DNA from: Oscillatoriales cyanobacterium USR001
Lineage (GTDB): Bacteria > Cyanobacteriota > Cyanobacteriia > Cyanobacteriales > Microcoleaceae
Assembly (NCBI GenBank): GCA_001698425.1
Contig: MBRE01000022.1
Location: 1 to 64,000, forward strand
Length of the DNA: 64,000 bases
Direction of reading: 5' to 3'
Shown: piece by piece, positions 37,421 to 48,724 of the stretch
Position numbering within the stretch: position 1 is the first letter of the stretch
Layout of the letters: each line of letters begins with the position of its first letter
The notes under the pieces: generated by a model
The model's input: only the letters and a program-made list of their open reading frames with translations
Databases searched by the model: none
What the model was told of the DNA's origin: nothing
Program-made: the position numbers and the translations under genes

Positions 37421-38470
37421 TTAAACCCGCGAAGCGCGCAACTGACCACAGGCTGCATCTGCATCTAACCCGCGAGAATAACGCACGCTAACAGCAATAT
37501 TTCGTGCTTTCAAAGCCTCAACAAAAACCTTAATCCGATAATCACTCGGCCGTTGATAATCGGCTTCCTGAATTGGATTATAGGGAATTAAATTAACATG
37601 ACATTGAAAACCGCGTAAATTTTCGGCTAACTCAGCTGCGTGTTCTGGCAAATCATTTACTCCAGCTAACAAAATATATTCAACACTCAGCCGCCGGCCT
37701 GTAATCTTGACATATTCCCGGCATTCTTCCATCAATTCATCAAAGCGATAATTTCGAGCGCTGGGAATTAACTTTTCCCGTAACTTTTGATTAGAACCAT
37801 GCAGACTAACTGCTAAAGTAACTTGCAAATGATGTTCGGCTAATAACCGAATGCGATCGCGGATTCCCACCGTCGAAATCGTCATATTTCGCTGTCCAAT
37901 TCCCACATCCTCATTCAAACAACTAACCGCCCTCACCACATTCTCCAAATTCAGCAAAGGTTCCCCCATTCCCATAAACACAACATGGCTAACCCGCCGC
38001 TGAAAATCTTCCTGTACAGTCAACACCTGATCGACAATTTCATGCTTCAGTAAATGACGCTGAAAACCGCCTTTACCAGTAGCACAAAAATCGCAACCCA
38101 TCGGACAACCAACCTGAGAAGAAACACAAACAGTCAAACGTTTTTCTGTGGGAATACCAACAGTTTCAATTACTTGACCGTCGGCTAATTTCAACAAATA
38201 TTTAATAGTTCGATCGGGTGCAACAGCACGATGATGAATAATCGATCGCCCGATCGAAACATTTGCCAAAGACTCACGCCACTGTTTCGAGAAAACAGAA
38301 ATTTCCCCAAGCGATCGCGCCCCCTTCTCATAAATCCACTGATGTAATTGCTTCGCGCGGTAAGCAGGTTGCCCCTGCTGCTGCACCCATGCAGTTAACT
38401 CCGGGAGAGTTGCGCCTAATAGGGGCGAAGTAGAAAGGGCTAGAGGCGTTGAGGATTCAAGAGCAGGCAT
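37421..38470 (-). CDS. rlmN: 23S rRNA (adenine-C2)-methyltransferase
   Basis: The 349-residue radical-SAM enzyme has the cluster motif [12 protein letters not shown] (Cys122, 126, 129) and [29 protein letters not shown] and the C-terminal ACGQLR with the second catalytic cysteine are also present. RlmN methylates A2503 of 23S rRNA and A37 of some tRNAs, acting on RNA in the cytoplasm. Length and all key cysteines are normal. Confidence 0.95.
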   Translation of the reverse strand: MPALESSTPLALSTSPLLGATLPELTAWVQQQGQPAYRAKQLHQWIYEKGARSLGEISVFSKQWRESLANVSIGRSIIHHRAVAPDRTIKYLLKLADGQVIETVGIPTEKRLTVCVSSQVGCPMGCDFCATGKGGFQRHLLKHEIVDQVLTVQEDFQRRVSHVVFMGMGEPLLNLENVVRAVSCLNEDVGIGQRNMTISTVGIRDRIRLLAEHHLQVTLAVSLHGSNQKLREKLIPSARNYRFDELMEECREYVKITGRRLSVEYILLAGVNDLPEHAAELAENLRGFQCHVNLIPYNPIQEADYQRPSDYRIKVFVEALKARNIAVSVRYSRGLDADAACGQLRASRV

Positions 38471-38676
38471 AGGACTAACGAAAATTAAAAGCGGACTATT
38501 ACTAATTTAACTTCATATACACTCATTATGTTAAAATTCACCCGCCACAAACCATAAATTCCATCAAATATTGTGCTCCCGTTACCACAGCAACCTAAAA
38601 TCAAATCTGTAGTTTCTTACAGGGTGTGCGAATATTACAGTTTTCAACCACGATCAATTAAATTTGCTAAAATTTC

Positions 38677-39579
38677 ATGTTGCTAAACCACTTAGCCCCC
38701 TTAGCCTTTCAATTTACCTCCCCAGGTCCAATTATCTTCCGCCTGGGACCCCTAGCATTCCGCTGGTATGGTCTTTTAATTGCCTCCGCCGTCTTAATCG
38801 GTGTCACTCTTTCCCAATACCTCGCCCAACGCCGCCGGATTAACCCAGAAACCATCGGCGATCTGGCGATCTGGCTGGTGATCGGCGCAATCCCCTCGGC
38901 TAGACTTTACTACGTGCTTTTTCAGTGGCAGGAATACGCCGAAAATCCCGGCGATATCATGGCAATTTGGAAAGGTGGAATTGCCATACATGGAGCTATT
39001 TTAGGCGGATTAATTGCAGCATTAATCTTTGCTAAAATCCAGAAAATTCCTTTCTGGCAATTAGCAGATTTAGTCGCACCTTCTCTCATTTTGGGTCAAG
39101 CGATTGGTCGCTGGGGAAACTTTTTTAACTCAGAAGCATTTGGCGGTCCGACAGATTTACCTTGGAAATTATATATTCCTCCAGAAAGCCGTAATGGATT
39201 GCCTCCAGCCTACAGACAGTTTGAGTATTTTCACCCAACTTTTCTCTACGAATCTTTATGGGATTTGATGGTATTTGGGTTATTACTTACGTTATTTTTC
39301 CGTGATTTGCAGGGAAAACGTCGCCTGAAAACAGGCACATTATTTCTAGTTTATATGGTCGCTTACAGCACTGGTCGAATTTGGATTGAAGGTTTGCGAA
39401 CTGATAGTTTGATGCTGGGACCGCTGCGAATTGCTCAAGTGGTAAGCTTGACTGGTATTATTTTGGGGTTGCTAGGATTGATTTGGCTTTACTTACTCGA
39501 TCGCCCATTACCCGATGTTGTTTCAGCTAACCAAAGTAATGTTAAACAATTACCTGATGATGATGATGAGCATAATTAA
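38677..39579 (+). CDS. lgt: Prolipoprotein diacylglyceryl transferase
   Basis: The 300-residue inner-membrane protein has about seven hydrophobic segments and the Lgt signature [19 protein letters not shown] near residue 145. A YWRYGLL-like [13 protein letters not shown] and a [13 protein letters not shown] segment are also typical. It attaches diacylglycerol to lipobox cysteines of prelipoproteins such as SsuA and the lipoprotein at 55769-56323. The tail is hydrophilic and acidic (PDDDDEHN). Confidence 0.95.
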   Translation: MLLNHLAPLAFQFTSPGPIIFRLGPLAFRWYGLLIASAVLIGVTLSQYLAQRRRINPETIGDLAIWLVIGAIPSARLYYVLFQWQEYAENPGDIMAIWKGGIAIHGAILGGLIAALIFAKIQKIPFWQLADLVAPSLILGQAIGRWGNFFNSEAFGGPTDLPWKLYIPPESRNGLPPAYRQFEYFHPTFLYESLWDLMVFGLLLTLFFRDLQGKRRLKTGTLFLVYMVAYSTGRIWIEGLRTDSLMLGPLRIAQVVSLTGIILGLLGLIWLYLLDRPLPDVVSANQSNVKQLPDDDDEHN

Positions 39580-39582
39580 AAA

Positions 39583-39608
39583 AACCCCAGAGAAAAGTCT
39601 CTAGGGTT
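39583..39608. terminator. Hairpin between lgt and cobM
   Basis: AACCC-C-AGAGA (39586-39596) pairs with TCTCT-A-GGGTT (39600-39610) around AAG with one mismatch. It is preceded by seven A residues, so it would form an intrinsic terminator with a U-run only on the minus strand; on the plus strand the U-run is lacking. Confidence 0.4.
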
Positions 39609-39699
39609 CAAACCAGGGTGCATCTACCACTATAGTTTTCCAAAGTGATTTACTAAACCCGGATAAATTCCCAACGTTAGCAGAATTGTTTGAAAAAGT

Positions 39700-40482
39700 A
39701 TGATTGATAATACGTCTCTCACAGCTGGAGTTTATATAGTTGGGGCGGGTCCAGGCGACCCAGATATGTTGACAGTTAAGGCTCAAAAGCTATTAGCAAA
39801 GGCTGATGTAATTGTATTTGCTGATTCTTTAGTTCCTCAGCAAATTCTTCAGGGTGTTCGTCCTAATGCTGAGATTATTGCTAGTGCAAATAAGACTCTT
39901 GAAGAAATTTTACCAGTAATATTAGAACGGGTGCGATCGGGTCTTTCTGTTGTCCGCCTACACTCTGGCGATCCGAGTCTCTATGGGGCAATACATGAGC
40001 AAATGCAAGCCTTCGTTGAAGCGGATATTCCTTTTGAGGTAATACCAGGAATTAGTGCTTTCCAGGCCGCTGCTGCTAAACTTAAAGTTGAGTTGACAGT
40101 ACCTGGAGAAGTACAAACTATTATTCTTACTAGAATTAGCGGCCGCACAGAAGTTCCGCAGCGGGAAGAATTAGGAAGTTTGGCTGCACATCAAGCTAGT
40201 TTGTGTTTATATTTAAGTGCTCGCCATGTGGAAGAAGCTCAAGCTAAATTAGCGGAACATTATCCGATCGATACACCAGTGGCAATTTGTTATCGTTTAG
40301 GCTGGCCTGATGAAAAAATTTGGCTAGTTTCTCTTGATAAAATGGCCGCTGTTACCCGCGATAATAATTTAGTTAGAACTACAATGTATGTGATTAGTCC
40401 AGCTTTGGGATCGGTAGCAGGGCGATCGCGCCTTTACCATCCCGAACACAATCACTTATTTCGGGAATCTGTTAACTGTTAA
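39700..40482 (+). CDS. cobM: Precorrin-4 C11-methyltransferase
   Basis: The 260-residue SAM-dependent tetrapyrrole methylase has the family loops VGAGPGDPDMLTVKA near the start, VVRLHSGDPSLYGAIHEQM and VIPGISAFQAAAAKL. The DPSLYGAI pattern and C-terminal region fit CobM/CbiF rather than uroporphyrinogen methylase. It methylates C-11 of the corrin ring in cobalamin synthesis, consistent with a need for cobalt uptake (cbiMNQO at 18.5-21.2 kb). Confidence 0.92.
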   Translation: MIDNTSLTAGVYIVGAGPGDPDMLTVKAQKLLAKADVIVFADSLVPQQILQGVRPNAEIIASANKTLEEILPVILERVRSGLSVVRLHSGDPSLYGAIHEQMQAFVEADIPFEVIPGISAFQAAAAKLKVELTVPGEVQTIILTRISGRTEVPQREELGSLAAHQASLCLYLSARHVEEAQAKLAEHYPIDTPVAICYRLGWPDEKIWLVSLDKMAAVTRDNNLVRTTMYVISPALGSVAGRSRLYHPEHNHLFRESVNC

Positions 40483-40560
40483 CTGTTAACTGTTAATTGT
40501 TAACTTTTAATTGTTAACTGTTAACTGCTAACCAACAACCAACTAACAACAACCAACTAA
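40466..40560. repeat. GTTAACT heptamer run and AACCAACA repeats
   Basis: At least five tandem copies of GTTAACT or GTTAATT variants overlap the end of cobM and continue to about 40530, followed by AACCAACTAACAAC repeats. Similar runs occur at 28271-28292 and 54738-54777, and GTTGACA variants at 9681-9700. These are slippage-prone simple repeats; the cobM stop lies inside this one. Confidence 0.6.
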
Positions 40561-40568
40561 CAACAAAT

Positions 40569-41405
40569 ATGATAAATTTAACTCGTCGAAAATTTATTGC
40601 AGTCAGTACCTTAGCTGCTGGATTTGCCTTAGCTGCTCATCCCATTTCTGCCGAAACAATTACCACAGATAGTACAGGATTAGTGGCGGGAAAGGTTGAA
40701 ATTCCTGTGAAAGATGGCTCAATTCCAGCCTACAGAGCAATGCCGGCGACTGGTAATAACTTCCCTGTTATATTAGTAGTGCAAGAAATTTTTGGAGTTC
40801 ACGCTTATATTCAAGATATTTGCCGTCGTTTTGCTAAATTAGGTTACTTAGCGATCGCAGCAGAAATGTTCGCCCGTCAAGGTGATGTTTCCAAACTTAG
40901 TGACATTCAAGAAATCCGTAGCAAAGTTGTCTCTAAAGTTCCCGATGCCCAGGTTATGTCTGATTTAGATGCTACAGTAAATTGGGCAGAAAAAACCGGA
41001 AAAGGCAACATTAATAAGTTAGGAATAACCGGATTTTGTTGGGGTGGCCGCATCGTTTGGCTATACTCAGCTTACAATCCCAAAGTAAAAGCTGGTGTAG
41101 CTTGGTACGGAAATTTAATCGCTGAACCTAAGCCTTTAACTCCTAAGCATCCGATTGATATTGCAGCCACTTTGAAAGTGCCAATTTTAGGACTTTACGG
41201 TGGGAAAGATGATTTTATTCCTAATGATACTGTGGAGAAAATGCGTCAGGTTCTCAAAACTGGAAATAGTGGTTCAGAAATTGTGCTTTATCCCGATACT
41301 CCTCATGGTTTTTATGCGGATTATCGTCCAACTTATCGACAAAAAGAAGCTCAAGACGCATGGAAGCGATCGCAAGCTTGGTTTAAGAAGTATGGAGTTG
41401 CTTAA
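40569..41405 (+). CDS. Dienelactone hydrolase-family protein, exported
   Basis: The 278-residue alpha/beta hydrolase begins with a twin-arginine-like signal ([20 protein letters not shown], cut near AHPISA). It carries the dienelactone hydrolase nucleophile context [15 protein letters not shown] (Cys nucleophile), an acidic residue in [12 protein letters not shown] and a histidine in [13 protein letters not shown], so the Cys-Asp-His triad is complete. It is probably a periplasmic or thylakoid-lumen ester/lactone hydrolase; substrate unknown. The gene ends next to the decayed first copy of the duplicated locus. Confidence 0.87.
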   Translation: MINLTRRKFIAVSTLAAGFALAAHPISAETITTDSTGLVAGKVEIPVKDGSIPAYRAMPATGNNFPVILVVQEIFGVHAYIQDICRRFAKLGYLAIAAEMFARQGDVSKLSDIQEIRSKVVSKVPDAQVMSDLDATVNWAEKTGKGNINKLGITGFCWGGRIVWLYSAYNPKVKAGVAWYGNLIAEPKPLTPKHPIDIAATLKVPILGLYGGKDDFIPNDTVEKMRQVLKTGNSGSEIVLYPDTPHGFYADYRPTYRQKEAQDAWKRSQAWFKKYGVA

Positions 41406-41576
41406 ATGAGGGCGATCGCTTTACCATTCAATGCTAAAGCCCTCAAAACCTACAGCGGCATACTAAATACTCCCACAATTACGGGAACTGCGGAAGCGAA
41501 TAGTTTTGTAGTAAGCACTTTAGTGCTTAAGTGTTTACTACTAACTTCAGCTATTCTCAACCTAATTGGCAGATGA
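41406..41576 (+). pseudogene. Fused remnant of a DUF4347/Ig-like gene (oldest decayed copy of the locus)
   Basis: A 56-codon frame joins three pieces. One resembles 44521-44548 (CTCAA.ACCTACAGCGGC). One resembles the Ig-like repeat DNA at 46086-46120 (ACTCCCAC.ATTACGGGAA). The third is palindromic repeat copy 4. The two gene pieces are normally about 1.5 kb apart, so this is an internally deleted copy of the large surface-protein gene. It happens to keep an ATG just after the dienelactone hydrolase stop, but is unlikely to make a useful protein. Confidence 0.6.
41508..41541. repeat. GTAGTAAGCAC palindromic repeat, copy 4
   Basis: GTAGTAAGCACTTTAGTGC with a complementary right arm TTTACTAC. 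The following 55 bases (41545-41599, containing AATTGGCAGATGAATC) recur after copies 5/6 at about 48648-48702, which helps define the tandem duplication. Confidence 0.65.
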
Positions 41577-42650
41577 ATCTAATGTAATTAATTGGGCAAT
41601 TTCATCAGTCTGAAAACCTAAAGCCATTGGTTTTTGCGCTTCAGGAATTATCTGCACGTCATAGAGTTCTGTAACTATACCTTCAAACCGCAACCAGTGA
41701 ACGATCGCTCCCGTATTAAGATCGATTACCATGATACCACAACGCGGTTCTGCATCTTTAAGCGTGAGTAATTCATCTAATTCTAAACCTCCAAAAGTCT
41801 TGTCATCTCCTCTAGGTTTAGAAAGTCCCACAATTGCCCAATTTTGCCAAAATGCTAAACCTCGCAAATATCCCGGACAAAAGGTAATGGGGTTAAATTT
41901 TCCTGTGTCTAAATCCACATATCCTAATTCTCCTTTCCCCGAATTTAACAGCCATAATTTATCTTGATACCAGCGCGGTGAATGTGGCATCGACAATCCT
42001 GTAACGATGATATCATTTGATGGGATATCAATAACTATACCGCCATTTTTTCGGCGATCGCGCCACCCATCTACTACATCCGACTGACTCGACGCTGTGA
42101 CATATTTCGCCTCCCCTTTCACCATTGCTAAACCATTAAGATGACAGCGATCTTCGTTGATATATTGTGATATAAAAGGTGGTTTCCAGAGAGGTTTACA
42201 ACTATGGCGATCGCTCAATGTTGCTATACAATTTAGTAAGGTGCTGATGAAAATTACTTGACCGTTGCTATCTATTGCTACGTCATGGATATCGATGTCG
42301 CCTGTGGTGTGGGCAATACGCGGGATGTATAGGCGATCGTAACCTTGGTATAAATGCCCCTTTTCTAATACATTTTCTAGTTGCCAAAGTTGATATTTTG
42401 AACTGAGATAAATGCGATTTTTGGTGCAATAAAGTCCCATTGCGCGATCGAATATTCGCCAATATCCAGAAATAGTATTAGTTTCGGGATTGCTACCAAT
42501 TAACATTAATCTGCTAGTTTGATAGGTGGTGCAAGCGAGGCTAATTTGTTGTTGCGTTAACCAAGAAGGTAACTCGCGATCGCCAAAAATCTCGTGTTCG
42601 TGTACCGTATTGGAAACTGTGCGATCGTTGTTCATAGAATCTGAAGACAT
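41562..42650 (-). CDS. TIGR03032-family protein (DUF4915)
   Basis: The 362-residue protein starts at MSSDSMNNDRTVS (ATG 42650). An upstream extension of the frame lies in duplicated intergenic DNA and was rejected. It contains ELPSWLTQQQISLACTTYQT, YIPRIAHTTGDIDIHDVAID and LWLLNSGKGELGYVD segments, the pattern of the TIGR03032 family, probably a beta-propeller-like fold. Function is unknown; relatives often neighbour large calcium-binding or surface proteins. Its C-terminus lies in duplicated DNA shared with 48648-48702, but the second locus copy has lost this gene. Confidence 0.8.
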   Translation of the reverse strand: MSSDSMNNDRTVSNTVHEHEIFGDRELPSWLTQQQISLACTTYQTSRLMLIGSNPETNTISGYWRIFDRAMGLYCTKNRIYLSSKYQLWQLENVLEKGHLYQGYDRLYIPRIAHTTGDIDIHDVAIDSNGQVIFISTLLNCIATLSDRHSCKPLWKPPFISQYINEDRCHLNGLAMVKGEAKYVTASSQSDVVDGWRDRRKNGGIVIDIPSNDIIVTGLSMPHSPRWYQDKLWLLNSGKGELGYVDLDTGKFNPITFCPGYLRGLAFWQNWAIVGLSKPRGDDKTFGGLELDELLTLKDAEPRCGIMVIDLNTGAIVHWLRFEGIVTELYDVQIIPEAQKPMALGFQTDEIAQLITLDSSAN

Positions 42651-42712
42651 ATAATTAATTGATCTCAAATTTAAAATTATAGCTTGTAAGATGAGCATGA
42701 ACTCAGTCAAGT

Positions 42713-43690
42713 TCAACTAGGGCAATTATTTTCTAGCCAACTGGATAAATCAGCTAAACTAGAAAAGTCGAAAATAGCCTCAGCCAAAGTTGATAACTGC
42801 TCTGATGATAGCCGTGATAAACGAGCTTCTATTGATTGATTTAGTTCACCTAATTGCCGTTTTAATTGGCGTTTAATCAGATTTATTTGACCAATTTGTA
42901 TCCCCTCGGCCCGTCCCTCAGCCCGTCCCTCAGCCCGTCCCTCGGCCCGTCCCTCAGCCAGCCCCTCAGCCAGCCCTTGAGCCTTACTCAACTCGATCGC
43001 ACCTATTCTTTCCCGCTCAAACTGTTCCCGCTTCTCCAAATCATCCACCTCTTCTAAACTTAAATTCACCCGATCGGCAATGGTAAACGCCTTCTCAATT
43101 TCCGGGACAATTAACATAGATTCTGGCACCACATCCAAATCCGGTGCTTTGCGTAAAAAATAAAGCCATTTATCCGTAATATTACTCAATTCTTCCAAAG
43201 TTTTATTAAACTTAGGTAACTCCACAAACACTAACTTTAACGGACTATGTTGATAATTCAGAAGTAACTCATCTTCCTTCAGCGTAAATTGTGAAATCAC
43301 CTTACTATGTTCATTAAACATAATAAAATCCGTCACCGCCACACCAATTGCAGCCCTCAATTCAGGATAAACTTCCCCTAACTTCAGTTGATTTACATAC
43401 ATTTTCGCCGTATTATAAAGAATCCTCTTCCCAAAAGCCGGCACATTAAATGCCTGCATCTCAATTAACACATTTTCCCCATTATTCAAAAGAGCTTTCA
43501 CATCAAAATAAGTAGTTTTTAAACCAGAAATTCTCCCCGGTGCGTAGGGATCAATAATTTCCAAAGAAGTGATAAAAGTCTCCCCTTGATAAACAATAGC
43601 ATTCAGGAAACTAATTAAAATATCTTGACTTTGATCCGAACCAAAGATTTTTTTAAAAGCGTAGTCAGTCTTAGGGTTAATAAATTTCAT
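42713..43690 (-). CDS. Rpn-family nuclease/putative transposase (PD-(D/E)XK), copy 1
   Basis: The 325-residue protein starts MKFINPKTDYAFKKIFG, the canonical N-terminus, so ATG 43690 was preferred to a TTG upstream. It continues with TTYFDVKALLNNGENVLIEMQAFN, the 'D...EmQ' nuclease core of Rpn/transposase_31 proteins. A stretch of AEG-R/L repeats (about 240-265) is encoded by tandem 12-base units. Rpn proteins are recombination-promoting nucleases. A nearly identical copy is at 48725-49714. Confidence 0.88.
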   Translation of the reverse strand: MKFINPKTDYAFKKIFGSDQSQDILISFLNAIVYQGETFITSLEIIDPYAPGRISGLKTTYFDVKALLNNGENVLIEMQAFNVPAFGKRILYNTAKMYVNQLKLGEVYPELRAAIGVAVTDFIMFNEHSKVISQFTLKEDELLLNYQHSPLKLVFVELPKFNKTLEELSNITDKWLYFLRKAPDLDVVPESMLIVPEIEKAFTIADRVNLSLEEVDDLEKREQFERERIGAIELSKAQGLAEGLAEGRAEGRAEGRAEGRAEGIQIGQINLIKRQLKRQLGELNQSIEARLSRLSSEQLSTLAEAIFDFSSLADLSSWLENNCPS

Positions 43691-43734
43691 AGTGCCATAA
43701 CCATTTCCGTTCAATTCAGAATTATATCATAATA

Positions 43735-43800
43735 TTTGTAGGGGCCGGTTCGCCAACAATAATCGCCTCAAACCAACAACCTCATAAACCCACCCCCACC
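43735..43800. repeat. GGGCCGGTTCGCC interspersed repeat, degenerate
   Basis: TGTAGGGGCCGGTTCGCCAA at 43737 begins a degenerate member of the GGGCGGGTT family, closing with AAACCCACCCCCAC. The first bases (to GGGGCCGG) are also found at 49761-49772, where the second locus copy breaks off. The rest of the gap to 43965 is featureless. Confidence 0.5.
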
Positions 43801-43965
43801 CAACAACAAATCCCCATCTACCTCTTTAAAAATACAACCGAAATATTGACGCTAAAATGGAACTTTGCTAAGTTAAGAATCAAGGGGGTCATCTACCGCA
43901 AGATAGAAATACCTCATTTCTAACTTAAATGCCACAACAGTGCATCATTATAAAAGCACAAACCC

Positions 43966-46900
43966 ATGAAAATTCCACCTCAAATTAACCACACCGCTCA
44001 AAAAACCTGGAATTGCGCTTTTTCCCTCAGCAAAAAGCCCAATGCCATCGTCATCATTGACCCCACAATACCCGATAGTAACCAAATAGCCCAAGGCATC
44101 AAACCAGGCACAGCCACCTACATCCTCGAAAGCCAGCCCGATGCGATAGAGCAAATCACCACACACCTAGCTCAACATAAAGGCATCGCAGCCCTACACA
44201 TCATCTCTCACGGTAGCCCAGGAAAACTACACTTAGGGAAAACAGAACTCAACAGCAGCAACATCGAAAACCACAGCCAACAATTGCAACAATGGCAAAA
44301 CGCCCTCACACCCAATGCCAGCATCATATTATATGGATGCAACGTAGCCGAGGGGGACTCCGGTAGCCAATTCCTGACTCAACTTCACCAACTCACAGGG
44401 GCAAACATTGCAGCCAACCCCAACCCCACCGGGAATGCAGAAAAAGGCGGCAGATGGGATATCCCCCAACTCATCCCCCCATCAACGCAAAAGCCTCAAC
44501 TAGCCCTCAGAGAAACCACCCTCAACACCTACAGCGGCGTATTAGGCCTCGCCCCCAAAGTTGACTTCACCACTGGCACTAGCCCCCAATCCGTCAGCAT
44601 GGGCGACATCAACGGGGACGGCAAACTAGACTTAGCAACGGCGAACTCCAGCAGCGCCAGCGCCTCCATCCTGCTCAACACCACCGCCACCGGAGCCACC
44701 ACCCCCACCTTCGCCACCAAAGCTGATTTCACCACTGGCGCTGGCCCCTTCTCCATCAGCATCGACGACTTCAACGGGGGCGGCAAACTAGACTTAGCAA
44801 CGGCGAACTTCAGCAGCAACAACGCTTCAGTTCTACTCAACACCACCACTACCGGAGCCACTACCCCCACTTTCGCCACCAAAGCTGATTTCACCGCTGG
44901 CTCTGGCCCCACCTCCGTCAGTATCGGCGACATCAACGGGGACGGCAAACGAGACTTAGCCGTGTCGAACCAAAACAGCAACAACGTCTCCATCCTGCTC
45001 AACACCACCGCCACGGGAGCCAGCACCCCCACCTTCGCCGCCAAAACTGACTTCGCAGTTGACGATCAGGCCACCTCCGTCAGCATCGGTGACTTCAACG
45101 GGGACAACAAACCCGACTTAGCTGTAGTGCAGAGGCTTCTCAACAAAGTCTCCATCCTACTGAACACCACCACTACCGGAGCCAGCACCCCCACCTTCGC
45201 CCCTAAAGCTGACTTCACCACTGGCGCTGGCCCCTTCTCCATCAGCATCGGCGACATCAACGGCGACGGCAAACCTGACTTAGCTGTGGCGAACGCAAGC
45301 AGCAACAGCGCCTCCATCCTGCTCAACACCACCCCCACCAACGCCACTACCCCCACTTTCGCCACCAAAGTTGACTTCACCACTGGTACTAACCCCCGCT
45401 CCGTCAGCATCGGCGACATCAACGGGGACGGGAAACTAGACTTAGCAACGGCGAACAATAGCAGCACCAACGCCTCCATCCTAATCAACACCACAGCCAC
45501 CGGAGCCACCACCCCCACCTTCAACCCTAAAGTTGACTTCACCACTGGCAATAACCCCCGCTCCGTGAGCATCGGCGACATCAACGGGGACGGGAAACTA
45601 GACTTAGCTGTGGCGAACTCCAGCAGCAACACCGCCTCCATCTTCCTCAACACCACCCCCAAAGTTACGGCTGTCACCTCTACCACTGCTGACAGCACTT
45701 ACAAAACTGGTGATACTATCGCCATCACCGTCACCTTCGATGCTGCTGTGACTGTAGATACCACAGGTGGCACACCCCAACTGCAATTAGAAACGGGCAC
45801 AACTGACCAATTTGCCACTTATATTACTGGTAGCGGCGGTACTGTACTCACCTTCAACTATGTAGTACAAGCCGGGGATTCTTCTGCCGACTTAGAATAT
45901 CTTTCTACCAGTGCGCTTACTCTCAACGGTGGCACAATTAAAGATAATTTGGCTACGAATGCCGATTTAACTCTTCCCGCCCTAGCCACAGCTAACTCCC
46001 TTGGTGGTAGTAAAGCCATAGTTGTTGATGGCGTTGCGCCGGCTGTACCTACGATTACAACGGCTGCTGGTACAACTAACGACAATACTCCCACGATTAC
46101 GGGAACTGCGGAAGCTAATAGCACGGTGAATATTCTACAGGGGACAACTTCTCTGGGTACTGTGACGGCGGATGCTTCTGGGAATTGGACTTTTACACCG
46201 ACAACTACTTTAACTGATGCTACTTACTCTTTAACTGCGACTGCGAAGGATGCAGTGGGGAATGTTTCTACTGCTTCTACTGCGGTTAATTTGATTGTTG
46301 ATACCGTTGCGCCGGCTGCACCGACAGTTGCGACTGCTGGTACAACTAACGACAATACTCCCACGATTACGGGAACTGCGGAAGCTAATAGTACGGTAAA
46401 TATTCTACAGGGGACAACTTCTCTGGGTACGGCTACTACTGATGCAACTGGGAATTGGACTTTTACACCGACAACTGCTTTAACTGATGGTACTTACTCT
46501 TTAACTGCGACTGCGAAGGATGCGGCGGGGAATGTTTCTACTGCTTCAAGTGCGGTTAGTCTCACAGTAAATACTACTGCATCGACAGTACCTGTGATTA
46601 CAACGGCTGCTGGTACAACTAACGATAATACTCCCACGATTAAGGGTACTGCGGAAGCTAATAGTACGGTAAATATTTTACAGGGGACAACTTCTCTGGG
46701 TACGGTTACTACTGATGCTTCGGGGAATTGGACTTTTACACCGACAACTGCTTTAACTGATGGTACTTACTCTTTAACTGCGACTGCGAAGGATGCGGCG
46801 GGGAATGTTTCTACTGCTTCAAGTGCGGTTAATTTGATTGTAGATGCGACTGCGCCGGCTGTACCTACGATTACAACGGCTGGTGCAACTAATAATACTA

Positions 46901-48558
46901 CTCCCACGATTAAGGGTACTGCGGAAGCTAATAGTACGGTAAATATTTTACAGGGTACGACTTCTCTGGGTACGGTTACTACTGATGCTTCGGGGAATTG
47001 GACTTTTACACCTGCTACGGCGTTAATTGATGGTACTTACTCTTTAACTGCGACTGCGAAGGATGCGGCGGGGAATGTTTCTACGGCTTCGAGTGCGGTT
47101 AATTTGATTGTAGATGCTAATGCACCGTCAGTACCGAGTATCGCAACAGCCCCTGGGACAACTAACGACAATACTCCCACGATTACGGGAACTGCGGAAG
47201 CTAATAGTACGGTAAATATTCTACAGGGGACAACTTCTCTGGGTACTGCGACTACTGATGCTTCTGGGAATTGGACTTTTACCCCTGCTACGGCTTTATC
47301 TGATGGTGCTTATGCTTTGACTGTGACTGCGAAGGATGCGGCGGGGAATGTTTCTATTATTTCAAGAGCGGTTAATTTGATTGTCGATACGACTGCGCCT
47401 GCTGCACCGACTATTGCGACTACTGGTACAACTAGCGATAATACTCCCACGATTACGGGAACTGCGGAAGCTAATAGTGCGGTAAATATTTTACAGGGTA
47501 CGACTTCTCTGGGTACTGCTACTGCTGATGCTTCTGGGAATTGGACTTTTACGCCTGCTACTGCTTTAACTGATGGTACTTATGCTTTAACTGCTACTGC
47601 TACGGATGCGGCGAGGAATGTTTCTGTTGCTTCTACGGCTGTTAATTTGACTGTAAATACTGCACCAACTCCAACACCAACTCCAACACCAACTCCAACT
47701 CCGACTCCATCGGTAACACCAACTCCAACGGTGACTCCAACTCCATCGGTAACACCAACTCCAACGGTGACTCCAACGCCAACGGTGACAACCTCAGAAA
47801 CACCTTCACCGACACCAACTCCTTCGGTGACACCAACTCCGACACCTACAGCGATAGAAATTAATACGCCACCAATCAGTTTAATCGATCGCGGCGATCG
47901 AACTAAGTTACCACAAAATCAAGTGGTAGATGGTCAATATCTACTAACTGATGGAGATGATAATACCATCCCACAATCAGCCTTTGGTCAACCAATTTTT
48001 GGGTTATCAGGTAATGATAACTTGACCGGAAGTAATAATAATGACACGATTCATGGTAACAAGGGTGCTGATACCATTGATGGTGGAAATGGGAACGATC
48101 AATTATTTGGTGGTAAACATTCGGATCAATTATCGGGTGGGAATGGTGATGATTTCTTGAGTGGTAATAATGACAATGATACTCTGACTGGTGGCGAGGG
48201 AAATGATACGATGCGTGGTGGTAAGGAAAATGATGTTTTACTTGGGGGAAATGGGGATGATGAGTTATGGGGAGATAAGGGTTTTGATGTGCTGACTGGG
48301 GGTGCAGGAAAGGATGTATTTGTGTTACAATATACGGATACTAACCCGGCTTTATCTGATGTGATTACGGACTTTACATCGGAGGATAAAATTAAGTTGG
48401 TTGGTGTTACTTTCAGTCAATTAACTTTTGAGTCGGTGAATATCATCTTAGATGGGACGACGGCTGTGGCTTCGACGGCGATTAAGTCGGGGAATGACTA
48501 TTTGGGAGTGGTTTATAATGTGAATCAATCGGCTCTGAATAGTGGTTCTTTCTTGTAA
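43966..48558 (+). CDS. Large surface/secreted protein: DUF4347, FG-GAP repeats, Ig-like repeats, RTX calcium-binding C-terminus
   Basis: The 1530-residue protein has an N-terminal DUF4347 domain (about 25-185: [30 protein letters not shown]). Seven FG-GAP/VCBS-like repeats of about 53 residues (about 197-565) each carry [12 protein letters not shown]-type calcium loops. A SwmB/cadherin-like domain (about 566-695) is followed by six Ig-like repeats of about 88-92 residues (about 695-1231), a PTPTP stalk (about 1235-1298) and RTX nonapeptides such as [11 protein letters not shown] (about 1343-1450). The tail fits type I secretion; no N-terminal signal is seen. Probably an adhesin or matrix protein. 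The repeats are highly similar in DNA, and its 3' end is duplicated at 49775-50029. Confidence 0.9.
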   Translation: MKIPPQINHTAQKTWNCAFSLSKKPNAIVIIDPTIPDSNQIAQGIKPGTATYILESQPDAIEQITTHLAQHKGIAALHIISHGSPGKLHLGKTELNSSNIENHSQQLQQWQNALTPNASIILYGCNVAEGDSGSQFLTQLHQLTGANIAANPNPTGNAEKGGRWDIPQLIPPSTQKPQLALRETTLNTYSGVLGLAPKVDFTTGTSPQSVSMGDINGDGKLDLATANSSSASASILLNTTATGATTPTFATKADFTTGAGPFSISIDDFNGGGKLDLATANFSSNNASVLLNTTTTGATTPTFATKADFTAGSGPTSVSIGDINGDGKRDLAVSNQNSNNVSILLNTTATGASTPTFAAKTDFAVDDQATSVSIGDFNGDNKPDLAVVQRLLNKVSILLNTTTTGASTPTFAPKADFTTGAGPFSISIGDINGDGKPDLAVANASSNSASILLNTTPTNATTPTFATKVDFTTGTNPRSVSIGDINGDGKLDLATANNSSTNASILINTTATGATTPTFNPKVDFTTGNNPRSVSIGDINGDGKLDLAVANSSSNTASIFLNTTPKVTAVTSTTADSTYKTGDTIAITVTFDAAVTVDTTGGTPQLQLETGTTDQFATYITGSGGTVLTFNYVVQAGDSSADLEYLSTSALTLNGGTIKDNLATNADLTLPALATANSLGGSKAIVVDGVAPAVPTITTAAGTTNDNTPTITGTAEANSTVNILQGTTSLGTVTADASGNWTFTPTTTLTDATYSLTATAKDAVGNVSTASTAVNLIVDTVAPAAPTVATAGTTNDNTPTITGTAEANSTVNILQGTTSLGTATTDATGNWTFTPTTALTDGTYSLTATAKDAAGNVSTASSAVSLTVNTTASTVPVITTAAGTTNDNTPTIKGTAEANSTVNILQGTTSLGTVTTDASGNWTFTPTTALTDGTYSLTATAKDAAGNVSTASSAVNLIVDATAPAVPTITTAGATNNTTPTIKGTAEANSTVNILQGTTSLGTVTTDASGNWTFTPATALIDGTYSLTATAKDAAGNVSTASSAVNLIVDANAPSVPSIATAPGTTNDNTPTITGTAEANSTVNILQGTTSLGTATTDASGNWTFTPATALSDGAYALTVTAKDAAGNVSIISRAVNLIVDTTAPAAPTIATTGTTSDNTPTITGTAEANSAVNILQGTTSLGTATADASGNWTFTPATALTDGTYALTATATDAARNVSVASTAVNLTVNTAPTPTPTPTPTPTPTPSVTPTPTVTPTPSVTPTPTVTPTPTVTTSETPSPTPTPSVTPTPTPTAIEINTPPISLIDRGDRTKLPQNQVVDGQYLLTDGDDNTIPQSAFGQPIFGLSGNDNLTGSNNNDTIHGNKGADTIDGGNGNDQLFGGKHSDQLSGGNGDDFLSGNNDNDTLTGGEGNDTMRGGKENDVLLGGNGDDELWGDKGFDVLTGGAGKDVFVLQYTDTNPALSDVITDFTSEDKIKLVGVTFSQLTFESVNIILDGTTAVASTAIKSGNDYLGVVYNVNQSALNSGSFL

Positions 48559-48570
48559 GATTTTAGGTTT

Positions 48571-48642
48571 GTAGTAAGCACTTTAGTGCTAAAGCGCTTA
48601 CTACTAACTTCAATCTGTAAAGAGCGCTAAAGCGCTTACTAC
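48571..48642. repeat. GTAGTAAGCAC palindromic repeats, copies 5 and 6
   Basis: A full copy (48571-48604, GTAGTAAGCACTTTAGTGC with right arm GCGCTTACTAC) is followed by a right-half copy (AAGAGCGCTAAAGCGC, ending ACTAC at 48642). The DNA then repeats 41545-41599 and jumps to a copy of 42695 onward, so the junction near 48702 marks a deletion of the TIGR03032 gene. Confidence 0.65.
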
Positions 48643-48724
48643 GAACTTCAGCTATTCTCAACCTAATTGGCAGATGAATCTAATGTAATTAATTGGGCAA
48701 TGATGAGCATGAACTCAGTCGTAT

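Noticed and set aside
39596-39625. A GGTTCAAACC segment considered as a tRNA T-arm
   Set aside because: The stem has a mismatch and no matching acceptor, D or anticodon arm lies upstream; the DNA is a hairpin plus flank.
44529-45698. Long open frames on the minus strand opposite the FG-GAP repeats
   Set aside because: They are shadows of the repetitive coding strand; their Val/Ala/Leu-rich repeats mirror the plus-strand codons.
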